Assembly (NCBI GenBank): GCA_037349315.1
Contig: JBAIAC010000656.1
Location: 62,001 to 126,000, forward strand
Source: Chelydra serpentina
Lineage: Eukaryota; Chordata; Testudines; Chelydridae
Length of the DNA: 64,000 nt
Direction of reading: 5' to 3'
The notes below the pieces were generated by a model, which saw only the letters and a list, made by a program, of their open reading frames with translations, did no database searches and was not told the DNA's origin. The number at the start of each line of letters is the position of its first letter. Positions within the stretch are counted from its first letter, which is position 1. Shown piece after piece: positions 12,270-23,149 of the stretch. A program made the translations under genes and the position numbers.

Positions 12270-13205
12270 TCTCAAGGACTAAATTTTTTAACTAATTTTT
12301 ATCAATGAATTGGGAGAAAACATCCAATCACTGCTGATAAGATTGGTGGGTGACAAAATACCGGCAGAGTGGTAATTACTGATGAGGAGAGGGCAGTGAT
12401 ACAGAGCGATCTGGCTCATTCAGCAAGCTGGGCCCATTCAAAGGAAACAAGTTTGACCAGAGGCAAATGCAAAGTTCGATACCTAGCAACAAGGCATGCC
12501 GGGCACACCTACAGAATGGGGAAGTGTATCCAGGAAAGCAGTGACTCTGGAAAGGATTGAGGGGCCATAGTGGAGAAGCCACTCAACATGAGCTCCCAGT
12601 GTGGTGAACTGGGCTAAAGCCATCATGAGACGTTTGAGCAGAGCCGTGAGTAGGATAGGTGAGGGGGAGGGGACACAGCATCAGTGAGGCTGATATGGGA
12701 ATACTGCATCCAGTTTTGGTGTCCTCATTTGAAAGAGATGTTGAGAAATTGGAGCTGGGGCAGCAAAGAGCCACCAAATGTTCTGAGGTCTGGAGAAAAA
12801 TGCCTTCGAGTGAGCTATTGAAAGAGCTCCACCTGTTTAGCTTCTCAAAAGAAGATTGAAAGGTGACTTCATTGAAGTGTTGAAGTGCCTTAATGGAGAG
12901 ACAATATGGGTATTAAAGGGCTCTTTAATCTCGCAGAGAAAGGCATAACAAAACCCAATGGCTGGAAGGTAAAAAGAGACAAATTACAAATAAGGCAGAA
13001 ATATTCAACAGCGAGGATGATTCACCACAGGAACAAGGTACCAAGGGAAGTGGTGGATTCTCCATCTCTTGATATCATTTAATGAAGACTAGATGCCTTT
13101 CTGGAATGTGTTTGCCCAAAAAGTAGCTCTTGTGGTACACAGGAGGCCTGTGAGATGCAGGGGGGTCAGATTAGATGCTCTAATGGTCTTTTCTGGCCAT
13201 AAAGT
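12270..13205 (+). mobile_element. Old CR1-type LINE, ORF2 end and 3' UTR
   Basis: Broken frames encode RYLATRHAGHTYRMGKC, then a CR1-like ILHPVLVSSFERDVEKLE segment, then LQRATK-, LLKELHLFSF- and VEVLKCL-like pieces. The 3' UTR ends with a GGTCAGATTAGATGCTCTAATGG-type block. This is an older subfamily than the CR1 at 58 kb. Confidence 0.7.
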
Positions 13206-13975
13206 CTACTAATTTCTGAAAAAGTGAGTGTAGCATTGGGAGCAGCCTCTGATGTTTTCCTGTCTAGCCGGCTTGCTTCCTAGAATGGACACTCATTGAG
13301 TGGGGTGATCCCCAGGGAGTAGCTCAAACCTCCCAAGTGTCTGGCCAGCAGCAGGACATTAGCACGGCAGGGGAGGGGTGGGTGTGGCAGTGACATCACA
13401 AAAGCCTTTTGCAGGACCTCACCCTATTGGTCAAAGGTGGTGGGGAGGCGGTGACCTCACAGAGAGATGCTGACATCAGCCAGGCCAGGCCAGGGGTGCA
13501 GGGCCAGGGAAACCTCGGAGACCCCCGTGGCTTTGCTTCAGCAAGTCTCCTTGTCGAGGTCTCTCTCGGAGGACTGAGAGAGTATTAGGGTTCACGTATG
13601 TGAGTGCGAGGAGGAACCTCTTTCGAGTTTTCTCCTTTGCTTTTACGGACTTTCCTAGAAAACAGACGTCCCTGGTTAGAAGGTACGAGCCTCCGAGAGG
13701 TTTGGAACCTGTTCAGTCTGATCCATCTGGTGCCAGCTGAATTCTAGGCATGGAAAACAGTAGCTTCAGGTGGCAGAATTTTATTCCCCACTTAGGATTT
13801 TGTCCCTCAGAATCACTGGGGACATTAGGGTTTGTCCTTTTTGTTTGACCTTTTCCTCCATCCCTCCCTCCTTTCTCTTCACCTCTTACTTCTTTTGTCC
13901 TTTCCCCTGTTCCCCTCCCACCACCAGGAGAGGTGTAGGGGTGTGTGGGGGGTGTTTGTGTGGGTGGAGGGGTGT
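13206..13975. other. Unassigned; CCAAT-like and CRE-like motifs, duplicated right edge
   Basis: 13380-13740 carries ATTGGTCAAAGG, two TGACATCA motifs and GGAACCTCTTTCGAGTTTTC. It resembles a compact promoter or a dispersed repeat, but I cannot name it. From 13795 the sequence is duplicated at 36330. Confidence 0.35.
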
Positions 13976-14040
13976 GTGATAGTGTACCCCATAAGGCTTT
14001 ATGGGGAGTTGCATATAAATATATATATATAATATATATA
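13976..14040 (+). mobile_element. 5' stub of an LTR-like repeat
   Basis: GTGATAGTGTACCCCATAAG followed by GCTTTATGGGGAG and a TATA-rich run matches the start of the longer element at 49138 and a second stub at 36514. The stub ends exactly where the 57-bp array begins. Confidence 0.6.
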
Positions 14041-15011
14041 CCCGGTGTCACTGTTGCTCTCTGAGAGAGACGCTGTGTGCATTACCCCACGTGGCCACCC
14101 TGTGTCGCTGTTGCTCTCAGAGAGAGATGCTGTGTGCATTACCCCACGTGGCCACCCGGTGTCACTGTTGCTCTCTGAGAGAGACGCTGTGTGCATTACC
14201 CCACGTGGCCACCCAGTGTCACTGTTGCTCTCTGAGAGAGACGCTTTGTGCATTACCCCACGTGGCCACCCGGGGTCACTGTTGCTCTCTGAGAGAGATG
14301 CTGTGTGCATTACCCCACGTGGCCACCCAGTGTCACTGTTGCTCTCTGAGAGAGATGCTGTGTGCATTACCCCACGTGGCCACCCGGTGTCACTGTTGCT
14401 CTGAGAGAGACGCTGTGTGCATTACCCCACGTGGCCATCCGGTGTCAGTGTTGCTCTGAGAGAGACGCTGTGTGCATTACCCCACGTGGCCACCCGGTGT
14501 CACTGTTGCTCTCTGAGAGAGACGCTGTGTGCATTACCCCACGTGGCCATCCGGTGTCACTGTTGCTCTGAGAGAGACGCTGTGTGCATTACCCCACGTG
14601 GCCATCCGGTGTCACTGTTGCTCTGAGAGAGACGCTGTGTGCATTACCCCACGTGGCCACCCAGTGTCACTGTTGCTCTCTGAGAGACATGCTGTGTGCA
14701 TTACCCCACGTGGCCACCCGGGGTCCCTGTTGCTCTCTGAGAGAGACGCTGTGTGCATTACCCCACGTGGCCACCCGGTGTCACTGTTGCTCTCTGAGAG
14801 AGATGCTGTGTGCATTACCCCACGTGGCCACCCGGTGTCACTGTTGCTCTCTGAGAGAGACGCTGTGTGCATTACCCCACGTGGCCACCCAGTGTCACTG
14901 TTGCTCTCTGAGAGAGACGCTGTGTGCATTACCCCACGTGGCCACCCGGTGTCACTGTTGCTCTCTGAGAGAGACGCTTTGTGCATTACCCCACGTGGCC
15001 ACCCAGTGTCA
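14041..15011 (+). repeat. 57-bp CACGTG minisatellite, array 1 (17 units)
   Basis: The unit is GTGTCACTGTTGCTCTCTGA, GAGAGACGCTGTGTGCATTA, CCCCACGTGGCCACCCG (57 bp; some units 55 bp by loss of CT). Seventeen CACGTG sites are present, all within CCACGTGG. Because 57 is 3 x 19, several frames stay open as a 19-residue repeat; this does not indicate a protein. Confidence 0.95.
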
Positions 15012-15382
15012 CTGGGGGTCCCTCAGCACCGTCTGCTGTGTGGGGTGGTGGAAAGCCCCAAAGCGCCTATTGTACCCCTGGGGAGGGGGAAGCCCCAGGG
15101 GCCCGCTGCCACTCTGGCCACTGCAGGGGAAGCCCGGGGGGGGCCAGGCTCTGCTGGGTGTTTATTCCTTCCTGTCATCGCTGTGGAAGTGTAAACAGAG
15201 GGAATTTGCTCCTCTTTTCTATGTGGAACAAAAGAAGGCGGCTCTAGTCACAGGGCAGCTGAGTTTGGCCAAGTAGGTTTTACTCCTGAAGGGATTCTGC
15301 ACAAAAAATCAAATCAAATCAAATCAAAAAAAGAAAGAAGGTGGCTGAATTATTTCCAGGGCTGTAAGTAATAAAACAGAAA
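15012..15382 (+). repeat. Duplicated flank linking the array to an iMet relic
   Basis: GGGGTCCCTCAGCACC onward recurs at 36640-36900 (direct), 37790-38030 and 41205-41440 (inverted). Each copy leads to an initiator-Met tRNA or its relic. An (AATCA)n run lies at 15307-15328. Confidence 0.8.
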
Positions 15383-15413
15383 CTAGCAGAGTTCCGCTGC
15401 ACTACTTTGCTCT
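15383..15413 (-). pseudogene. Initiator tRNA-Met relic with internal deletion
   Basis: Only the two ends of the iMet gene remain (CTAGCAGAG joined to TTCCGCTGCACTACTTTGCT on the plus strand). The whole centre, including the anticodon, is deleted. It is at the same position as the intact iMet at 36919 in the duplicate. Confidence 0.7.
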
Positions 15414-15503
15414 GTGTGCTTGTGGGTGTGTTTGTGTGTCTGTGTGTAATATTTTAAAATAATGCAATAAAATAAATATAAATAAAAAAATGTGGAGCCT
15501 CCA

Positions 15504-15626
15504 TAGGGTGACCAGATGTCCCGATTTTATACAGACAGTCCCGATTTTTGGGTCTTTTTTTATATAGGCTCCTCTTAACCCCCACCCCCTGTCCCAATTT
15601 TTCACATGCGCTGTCTGGTCACCCTA
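15504..15626 (+). mobile_element. MITE with TAGGGTGACCAGA terminal repeats
   Basis: The 123-bp copy opens TAGGGTGACCAGATGTCCCG and closes CTGTCTGGTCACCCTA. It lies inside the duplicated block, with equivalents at 37086 (direct) and 40904 (inverted). Confidence 0.85.
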
Positions 15627-15931
15627 AGCCTCCAGCATGGCAGTGGGGAACACAGGCTACCGGACTCACAGCGATGGGAGATCACCCTGCAGCCCCCTCC
15701 CCCGGGACACAGACCCAGTGGTGAGGCTTCACCTTTCTGCAATGACATGCCTGCGCTGTTGGGGAGGGACGCATGACCACGCTTGTGGCTTCCCTTTGCT
15801 TCCCCATTAGAAAGTCATTTTTTTGCAGGGGAACAAAAAAATCTGCGGGGCGGGGGCGGGGTGACAGGGGGTGGGAGTTAAGAGGAGCCTATATACAAAA
15901 AAGACCTAGGGGGTGGGGAAAGTGGTGGCAG

Positions 15932-16022
15932 CTCTTCATGGGTTCAGCTGGTAGAGCAAAGGTCTCGAACCAGCGCTCAGGAAGTCAACCTTCTCTTGCC
16001 CTTGTGACTCCAGCTTGAAGGA
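15932..16022 (+). pseudogene. tRNA-Tyr-derived pseudogene
   Basis: CTCTTCATGGGTTCAGCTGG starts a Tyr-type body, and CAGCTTGAAGGAG ends it. The B box is lost and the anticodon site is degenerate (TCTCGAACC). Confidence 0.65.
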
Positions 16023-16126
16023 GAGCTTCTTTTCCTTCCCCTTGCTGAGAAAGAGCAAGAGAAGATGGAAAGCCAGGGTCCATAGGGCCAAATAAGGGGC
16101 AAAGCCATTGGGTTAATGAAAACCAG

Positions 16127-16220
16127 TGCTCCAGGTGAGGCTCGAACTCACAACCTCAGCATGTCTCTATTCAGCACTGCCGTATAAGTACTGTGTGCTA
16201 ACCCATTGCACCACTTGAGC
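16127..16220 (-). tRNA. tRNA-Ile(TAT) with intron
   Basis: A 94-nt gene with loop CTTATAC and an intron of about 20 nt just 3' of the anticodon, as in vertebrate tRNA-Ile(TAT). B box GAGTTCGAGCCTC is intact. The acceptor GCTCAAG has one mismatch to CTGGAGC and the D arm has GTGCAA for GCGCAA, so it may be weakened. Confidence 0.8.
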
Positions 16221-17108
16221 CCTTGTTCAGGATTGTTCTCCCAGTCCCCCAGGCTGACAGAGGCAAGGATTGACTCCAAACAATGCTAAGTGGAGTTGAG
16301 AGAGGGGAGTGCCAAGTGCTGGTACTTGATGGGCTGGGTTCTTCTTAAGGGGCCCAGGCACCATTTGACCCTTTTGGTCTTCGCTGTGTAACAACCGAGC
16401 TGATTGAGACTCAATTTCGAGTCTTGCTGCAGACCAACAGATCTGAGATCACTGATGACCAGGTCTCAGCATTAGTCCTGCTTGGGGGACAGTGTCTCTG
16501 ATGAAAGGAATTGCCTAGTCCGCACTAGCAGTGAGGCTCCCGCACTAACAGCTGGAATCACTGAGAGACGTGTCAGTGGAGGTACCAGGACATGCCGGAA
16601 CATAGGCGCTGACTTTTGTCGGCGCCGGTGGGTGCTCGCGCCCCTGGGCCCACCCTAACTCCACTCCCGGCGCTGCCCCTTCCCCAAATCCCCCCCCGCG
16701 CTTCCTGCCTGGGGAAAAATTGGTGGGTGAGCAGCTCCCCACGGGCCCCCCCCACCCGCACCCAACTCACCTTCCGGCCAGTTCCCACCTCCCGCCGAAA
16801 AGCCGTGGTTTTTTTAGCCCAGCAGCCACCTCTCAGCTGTTCGGCATGGCGGCGGGGGGGGGGAGCGGGGGGGCTCAGGGGAAAGCGCAGCGGGGCAGTG
16901 CCTCGGGGGAGGGGTTGCCTTGGTTGCTCTGTGACTTTTAAGCCTTACCTTGGAGTTATCAGCACCAGCCGCCTCTGCTTTAGGTGCCCAGAGGAGAAGA
17001 GGTGGGCTGGACTCTTCCTCCCTCCTACCTACAGCTCACTACTAAACCTGACCCTGATACTCCTTCCTTTAAGTGCTATGTGTGTAAGGGGAAGAGCTCA
17101 ATATGTGA

Positions 17109-17180
17109 GCCTGGCTAGCTCAGTTGGTCGAGCATCAGACTTTTAAACTGAGGGTCCAGGGTTGAAGTCCCCAGTCAGGC
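17109..17180 (+). tRNA. tRNA-Lys(TTT), B box mutated
   Basis: Acceptor GCCTGGC pairs with GTCAGGC; A box TAGCTCAGTTGG; loop CTTTTAA; anticodon stem TCAGA/ACTGA has one mismatch. The T-loop reads GGTTGAAGTCC, replacing the near-invariant C of the B box. Its inverted-duplicate partner is at 23811. Confidence 0.75.
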
Positions 17181-17214
17181 AGAGATTGTCATATCCCCCC
17201 CCAGAGCTTCTGAA

Positions 17215-17841
17215 GGTATTTCTTGAGGACCCTCCCTGACTTTGGGCTGGATGCACTGCAGCTGAGGGTGCAAAAACAGTTGGCAAATGTGATTATAGGG
17301 CCACTGGCTGTTATCTTTGAAAAGTCATGGTGATGGGTGGAGGTCCCAGATGACTGGAAAAAGGCTACTATAGTGCCCATCTTTCAAGAAGGGAGGATGC
17401 AGGGAACTACAGGCCAGTCAGTCTCACTTCAGTCCCTGGGAAAAATCATGGAACAGGTCCTCAAGGAATCAGTTCTGAACCACTTAAAGGAGAGGAAAGT
17501 GATCAGGAACAGTCAGCATGGATTCACCAAGGGCAAGTCATGCCTGACTAACCTAATTGCCTTTTATGATGAGATAACTGGCTCTGTGGATGATGGGAAA
17601 GCAGTGGACATGTTATTCCTTGACTTTAGCAAAGCTTTTGATACGGTCTCCACACAGTATTCTTGCCAGCAAGTTAAAGAAGTATGGGCAGGATGAATGG
17701 ACGGTAAGGTGGTTAGAAAACTGGCTAGATGGTCGGGTTCAGTGGGTAGTGATCAATGGCTCCATGTCTAGTTGGCAGCCGGTATCAAGTGGAGTGACCC
17801 AAGGGTCGGTCCTGGGGCCGGTTTTGTTCATTACCTGTATG
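17215..17841 (+). mobile_element. CR1 reverse-transcriptase fragment
   Basis: It encodes [19 protein letters not shown], the motif-rich core [13 protein letters not shown], and [20 protein letters not shown], then stops before FADD. Frameshifts near 17395 and 17655 break it. Truncated at both ends; the inverted duplicate is at 23150-23740. Confidence 0.9.
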
Positions 17842-18093
17842 TGATATTGCAGGCCTGCACAACATACGGCCCGTGGGCCGTATGCAGCGCGCGGAGGTTC
17901 TCTGTGCGGCCCGCGGGAGGCTGGCTAAAATTACAAATTACAGCTACTTCCCAAGAGTTGTTTTGCTCAACAACTTTGGACGGAGAGTTTTTTTTTTTTG
18001 CTCAACAACTTTCCTCGCATCCAGCCCTCGGCTTTTTTCTTTGGAGTATTGTGGCCCTCATCGCTTTACCAGTTGTACAGGCCTGTGATATTG
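17842..18093. mobile_element. hAT-type MITE with 8-bp TSD
   Basis: Terminal repeats CAGGCCTGCACAAC (17850) and GTTGTACAGGCCTG (ending 18085) are inverted with one mismatch. The target-site duplication TGATATTG flanks it at 17842-17849 and 18086-18093. The interior has ACGGCCCGTGGGCCGTATGC and a T-run. No transposase. Confidence 0.9.
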
Positions 18094-18737
18094 TATGTGT
18101 CCCGCCCTCCCTGTGTGGGAGTCTATATGTGACTCTCTTACCCTTCCAGAACATCGAGTTCAGTAAAACTCAAACTCTGGAAAAACAGGGAATACTGAGC
18201 GATGGTACATGCCCATATAACCTTAACTCTGCCCTCTAGAAGAGAATCCCTGATCGCATATGAGAACAAAGAAAGATTTGGGGACAAATTACAGCTACTT
18301 CCCAAGAGTTTGTTTCTTCTGTAATTAATTGATCCCGGCCCCATCAATTGATCCTGGCCTGGTGTCTGGCCGTGGAATTTACTAGTTACTCTTTTTATCC
18401 CAGCAGATTTAAAGATGAAACTGCTTTACAAAAGCTCCTTTATTTTAGGTTATAGAAACAGGCCACTTCCCCACCTATTTCAAGGAGATGGAATTTTCCT
18501 GACCCAGAGGGAACTTAAAATAACATGCTCAAGATCCCACATTCCTTAGGAGAAAATGAAGGGAGAAAAAAACAAAACCCACCAAACCCTTGCTGTTTCT
18601 ACCCAAGTGATCAATGAGACCAGAAAGTGAGACTAGAGAAGTAAGATTGTGCAATTAACTATCTGGTACGACACTAACTCTGCAGTTACTTAGGCCAGGC
18701 CTACACTACCTGCCGGATCGGCGGGTAGTGATCGATC

Positions 18738-19556
18738 TGTTAGTAAGAAATGTGGTGTTGGTATTGCTTAAATGTGTTTAATTGGCTGTTTTAATAGTGT
18801 GTATAAGGTAAAGGTTATGCAAATCACTGGTCTGAATGAAATCCAATATGGAGTATATCATCTGTGACTCTCGGGCTCCATCTCTGTAAGCAGGCTAGCT
18901 TACTCTTAAAGACACTGGATTTCCCTGGCTCAAACCGGACTGGACCAGTTTTTCCCACCAAAAGGGCTATATAAGGACTTGCTCAGCGCCTGGGCGGGGC
19001 TGTCCATTCCCGCGGCAGCACGTGCACGGTCGGGTCTCCCTAGCGCTCCAGAGCTAGAGAGAAGACACCATCTCTCCTGCAGCGAGGTTAAGGGAGGAGA
19101 GGCCTGGCCTCACTATCCCCGCCACAGCAAACCGAATCCATTTGACCTCTGGAGGGTCCTGCTCTCCTGGTGTCCATCAGCCCGGAGGGTCTCCCTGCCT
19201 GCAACAAAATCCAACTGTCGTCGGGACTCCCCCGTAGTCCTCCTCGAAGGCTCCAAATCAGCCGGAGCGTAGAAGGTCCTGGGCTTCGCCTCTGTGTGCT
19301 GTGTCCACTGCGCCTAAATCGCAGGGAAAGGTTTCTGTGTTGGGGTTTATTTACTGTTTCTCTGAATACCAAGGGAGGCTTTGTGGGTCTGAGCTTCACG
19401 CTTCTAAAGCCAGTCACTGAATCACTGTATGGTTAAGTTTGAGTTTCTTCCAGTTCTCCGTACCTTTACCCTTAATATACTTACCTGTGGCACCATCTCA
19501 CCTTGTCTTTCCTTCATTTTAATTACATCACCCAGGGAGGCAGGGACACCCTTATT
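18738..19556 (+). mobile_element. Possible LTR (unconfirmed)
   Basis: It starts TGTTAGTAAGAAATGTGG inside a broken MITE end (CTACACTACCTGCCGGATCG, 18705). It has CTATATAAGG at 18967-18976 and a GC-rich stretch after it, as in an LTR promoter. I could not find the 3' end, a TSD or a clear polyadenylation signal. Confidence 0.3.
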
Positions 19557-20017
19557 GTGAGCTAAATCCACTGGGGACAGATCCGGGAGGGAGCCGAGTC
19601 TGCTCTTCTGAGAAAAGGGGCTTTCCTTTTCTATCTCCCGCCCCCCCCCGAACCCACCATTTCTCTAGTACGTTCTCTCTGAAGCGTGACCTTACTCCCC
19701 TTGGGGTGGGTGGGGTCTTTTGGTCTGCAAGGTGCAATAGGTCGCACTAGATGATCACACTGGTCCCTTCTGACCTTAAAGGCTCTGAGTCTAAATGGGA
19801 GAGAGAAGTAAAGGAAAAAGTAAAAAAAAAAATTAACGAAACATTGTAACACGAGGGTGACTCCAACAGCTCACTGGATAGTGCCGCCCCTTTCTTCCCC
19901 CACTCGGTGTTTAGTGACCTGCTGGGATTTGGGACATTAATTCTCTCATTCCATTGATAAACTGATACAACATCCCTGCAATTAAACCATTTCCCAGCCA
20001 GGAAAACCTCACACCTC

Positions 20018-20089
20018 TGCATTGGCTGGGAATCGATCCCAGATCAGCTGCTTGGAGGGCAGCTCTGCTCACCACTACACCACCAATGC
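20018..20089 (-). tRNA. tRNA-Gly(TCC), position 33 changed
   Basis: A 72-nt cloverleaf: GCATTGG pairs with CCAATGC, A box TGGTGTAGTGG, B box GGATCGATTCC, anticodon stem GCTGC/GCAGC is perfect. The loop reads CCTCCAA: the normally invariant U33 is C. Located in the left arm of the inverted duplication. Confidence 0.8.
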
Positions 20090-20312
20090 ACCTGGGGAAA
20101 GCACCTCTCCTGTGTGCCACTGATGCTTGACAAATGACTCACCCCCACAGCGCTCAGGAGCTGGCTGGGGAGGCTGGAGGCAGCCTGTCAGCTGTGAGCA
20201 GAGACAGGTCCCCAGAGTGACTGACAGGTGGGGACCTGGGCTCCACAGCCCAGCCTGAGGTGGCTCCAGCCCCATCTCTGCCCTCAGAGAAGGGAAATGA
20301 AGGGGGAGGGGC

Positions 20313-20640
20313 TGTGAGGGGGAGGGTCCATGGGGGTGTCAGTGTGAGGGGGAGGGTCCATGGGGGAGTCAGTGTGAGGGGGAGGGGCTGTGAGGGGGAG
20401 GGTCCATGGGGGAGTCAGTGTGAGGGGGAGGGTCCATGGGGGAGTCAGTGTGAGGGGGAGGTGCTGTGAGGGGGAGGGTCCATGGGGGAGTCAGTGTGAG
20501 GGGGAGGGCTATGGGGTGTCTAGGAGGGGAGGGGCTGTGAGGGGGAGGGCTATGGAGTGTCTCTGCGAGGGGGAGGGGCTGTGAGGGGGAGGGTCCATGG
20601 GGGAGTCAGTGTGAGGGGGAGGTGCTGTGAGAATCTGGTC
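20313..20640 (+). repeat. 46-bp G-rich minisatellite, array A
   Basis: Repeats of GTGAGGGGGAGGGTCCATGG and GGGAGTCAGT, with some shortened units and GCTATGG variants near 20505-20560. Runs of five G separated by short spacers give G-quadruplex potential on this strand. Confidence 0.9.
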
Positions 20641-21873
20641 ACCTCCAGGCAGCAGGAGCCCCCTGACATGGGAGTTGAACTGCCCCCTCCCCCAGGTGCT
20701 TTGGGGGCCCTAGAGCCCAGCATGGAGCTGCTGTCCATGCAGGGCCCCTGGGAGTCACAGAGGGGTGATGTGAGGTTACTGCCCCGTCTGTCCTGGGCTG
20801 GGGGACTGGAGCCCCCGGAACAGCCCTGTGGGGACTCAGCCCTGTGGGGGATTCACTGTGTGTGGAAAAGCCCGTCTAGGAATGGGGATTCCCAGCTGCG
20901 TTACAGCGGCGTGGCAGAGAGGAAAGAGTTAATGCTTTAGGACAGTCTGGGGGTGCTGGATGGGAAGGAGGGTGCCCGGCTCTCAGGCTGCAGAACGACC
21001 AACCCCAAACGTTCAAAACCCTGAGCCAGGCTCACTGAAAATCACGAGATGGGCTTTGAAATCATGAGATTGTGTAAAATTAATAGATTTGGGATCTTTT
21101 TATTTGCCTTCTGCTTCATGAGCTTTTAGGGCGCACGGGGGAGACATTTTGAATCTATTTCCAAGGTGACAAGGGCTAGAAACGTCCTGTGTCTTTAAGA
21201 GCGAAGGCTGAAATCCTCACGTCTCCCCCTGACTCCAGGAGCTGGGGCTTTAAGGAAAACAACAATTCTCATCAGACTCAAGGCAAAATCAGGAGCGTTG
21301 GCAGCACCGAGTGGGACGGAGTCTTTATTCTCCGGGATCCCCTGGAGCCGGGTTCCCAGCCTTGTTCTTTCTGTGGCCCCCGCCCAACATGGTATAAAAA
21401 CTCCACAGCCCACCCGTGCCACAACGACTGTCTAATGCCGGCCCTGCTTGCTGGTTTATTTTGGCAAATCCCCCCCTGAAACCTGCTCACTGCCCCCCCC
21501 CTCCGGTGGCTCTGGACCCCTGGCTGAGAACCACGGCCTGGGAGCTCTGTTTAGAAGGGGGGGAGCAAAGCTGCTGCCTTTCCCCATGGCTGAACTCAGG
21601 CCCTTAGCGTGGGATATTCCTGCCCTGCCAGCGACCCCAGGAAAGCTCACTGAGCCGCTGCCTGGCCTCAGGGACAGTCTCAGCCGGCAGGGCCCCCGGG
21701 GGCAATGAAGCAGCTGGGAACCCTCATTCCCAGAGAAGTGCCCTGGCTCCCTGCTCAGCAGCTGAGAAGTCAATTTCCCCCCAGGCCCGATGAACCAGCC
21801 TGGAGCTCAGTGCAGCGCTGGGGGTTTCTCCTTTCACTCCACTGAAGGCTGCTATCAGATCTCCCAAAACCAC

Positions 21874-21959
21874 TGCTCCAGATGAGGCTTGAACTCACAA
21901 TCACTCCATGCATCACTGCCCTATAAGTACTGCGCATTAACCCTTTGTGCCACTGGACC
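21874..21959 (-). tRNA. tRNA-Ile(TAT)-like, short intron, decayed
   Basis: An 86-nt gene: loop CTTATAG retains TAT, and the intron is shorter than in the other Ile copies. The D arm is GGCACAAAGGGTTAATG; the acceptor is GGTCCAG against CTGGAGC (one mismatch). B box GAGTTCAAGCCTC. Its direct duplicate at 56739 shows the same changes, so they predate the duplication. Confidence 0.7.
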
Positions 21960-22062
21960 CCACACTGGGTAAAACACATTGACTAGATCTTGACCAACAG
22001 TTCTGGACCTTGACACAAAACAATGGCTCCCCCTAAGAATGGGGTTGGGTGACCTTCCTTAT

Positions 22063-22228
22063 GTGGTGGAGAAATAGCTCAGCGCTTTGAGCATTGGCTT
22101 GCTAAACCCTGGGTTGTGAGTTCAATCCTTGAGGAGGCCATCTGGGGCACAAATTGGGGATTGGTCCTACTTTGAGCAGGGGGGTGGACTAGACCTACTA
22201 AGGTCCCTTCCAACCTTGATATTCTATG
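22063..22228 (+). mobile_element. tRNA-derived SINE (tortoise Pol III type)
   Basis: The tRNA-related head GAGAAATAGCTCAGCGCTTT with B box GAGTTCAATCC is followed by GGGGATTGGTCCTACTTTGA and a tail GGTCCCTTCCAACCTTGAT, ATTCTATG, matching the 3' end of CR1. This is the LINE-dependent tail of the turtle SINE. Confidence 0.88.
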
Positions 22229-22803
22229 TCCTGGCGCCCTCTTGTGGCCATTTCCTTTCCCTTCGTTCGGTGAAAAGCTTTGGGATTTTGTGCACAAACT
22301 TTATTTCCTCGGGAGAGACCCAGGAGCGGGGGCTGCCTGCGTCTACCCAGCACCCACTAGATTAGAAGGTGGCCGACAAACACCCTTAAGACGAGGCAGC
22401 CGTCAAAAAAATCATGTCCCTGCTTCCCTTGAGTGACAGCCTGAATCCTTCCTTGTCCGGGCAGAGCCCAAGGACTGGAACCAGCAGCAGCAACAAACCC
22501 TCAGTACGTAGCAGGAACAACCCAAACTGTGTGTTCAAAGGAGCCTGTCTCCTTCCTTCGGGGGTCACGTTTGCCATTAGGGTCACTGATTTTCATTTCC
22601 CTTCTCTGAGGGCAGAGATGGGGCTGGAGCCACCTCAGGCTGGGATGTGGAGCCCAGGTCCCCACCTGTCAGTCACTCTGGGGACCTGTCTCTGCTCACA
22701 GCTGACAGGTTGCCTCCAGCCTCTCCAGCCAGCTCCTGAGCGCTGTGGGGGTGAGTCATTTGCCAAGTATCAGTGGCACACAGGAGAAGCGCTTTCCCCA
22801 GGT

Positions 22804-22875
22804 GCATTGGTGGTGTAGTGGTGAGCAAAGCAGCCCTCTAAATGGTTGACCTGGGTTCGAGTCCCAGTCAATGCA
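22804..22875 (+). pseudogene. tRNA-Gly(TCC)-derived pseudogene
   Basis: Acceptor GCATTGG/TCAATGC and boxes A and B survive (GGTTCGAGTCC), but the anticodon arm GCAGCCCTCTAAATGGT no longer pairs and TCC has become TCT. Confidence 0.7.
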
Positions 22876-22977
22876 GGGGTGTGAAATCTTCCTGGCTGGG
22901 AAATGGTTTAATTGCAGGGATGTTGTATCAGTTTATCAATGGAATGAGAGAATTAATGTCCTAAATCCCAGCAGGAG

Positions 22978-23149
22978 GAAAGTTGTTGAGCAAAAAAAAA
23001 AACTCTCCGCCCAAAGTTGTTGAGCAAAACAACTCTTGGGAAGTAGCTGTAATTTGTAATTTTAGCCAGCCTCCCGCGGGCCGCACAGAGAGCCTCCGCG
23101 CGCTGCATACGGCCCATGGGCCGTATGTTTTGCAGGCCTGCAATATCAC
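22978..23149 (-). mobile_element. hAT MITE, truncated inverted copy
   Basis: Reverse complement of 17850-18022: TIR CAGGCCTGCAAAAC at its 5' end near 23144, and the second TIR missing. The break coincides with the duplication junction. Confidence 0.85.

Larger units (their letters stand above)
16060..20290. repeat. Left arm of a large inverted duplication
   Basis: In order it holds tRNA-Ile, a TGTGTAACAACCGAGC block, a GC-rich repeat, tRNA-Lys, a CR1 fragment, a hAT MITE, an insert of about 1.9 kb (18023-19918) and tRNA-Gly. The same order, reversed and complemented, occurs at 24920-22590, but the 1.9-kb segment is absent there. The junction of the missing segment shows a CCT overlap. Confidence 0.85.
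20310..22960 (+). repeat. Segmental duplicate of 55280-57850 (direct)
   Basis: Shared order: 46-bp G-rich array, GGAGTTGAAC(T/C)GCCCCCTCC block, an AAAATCACGAGATGGGCTTTG old repeat, tRNA-Ile, SINE, tRNA-Gly. Similarity looks above 90 per cent by eye. Confidence 0.85.

Noticed and set aside
14045..15194. Long open frames through the CACGTG arrays (repeating SLLLSERDAVCITPRGHPV), on both strands and also at 41.6-42.9 kb
   Set aside because: The unit is 57 bp, a multiple of three, so any frame free of stops in one unit stays open. Several frames on both strands are open at once, 55-bp units break them, and there is no splice or start context.
18023..18737. Left-over of a coding gene in the 1.9-kb segment present only in the left arm
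   Set aside because: It contains the rest of the hAT MITE, AT-rich sequence and an LTR-like element. No exon was recognised.
20557..20940. Conserved open frame shared with 55441-55800 (MELLS(M/L)QGPWESQRGDVRLLP)
   Set aside because: Conservation follows from the segmental duplication, and the frame begins in the G-rich array. I see no known domain or splice sites, so I do not call it a gene.
22063..22228. Functional tRNA gene in the AATAGCTCAG...GAGTTCAATCC stretch
   Set aside because: It is the tRNA-related head of a SINE, followed by the CR1-like tail; the cloverleaf does not close.
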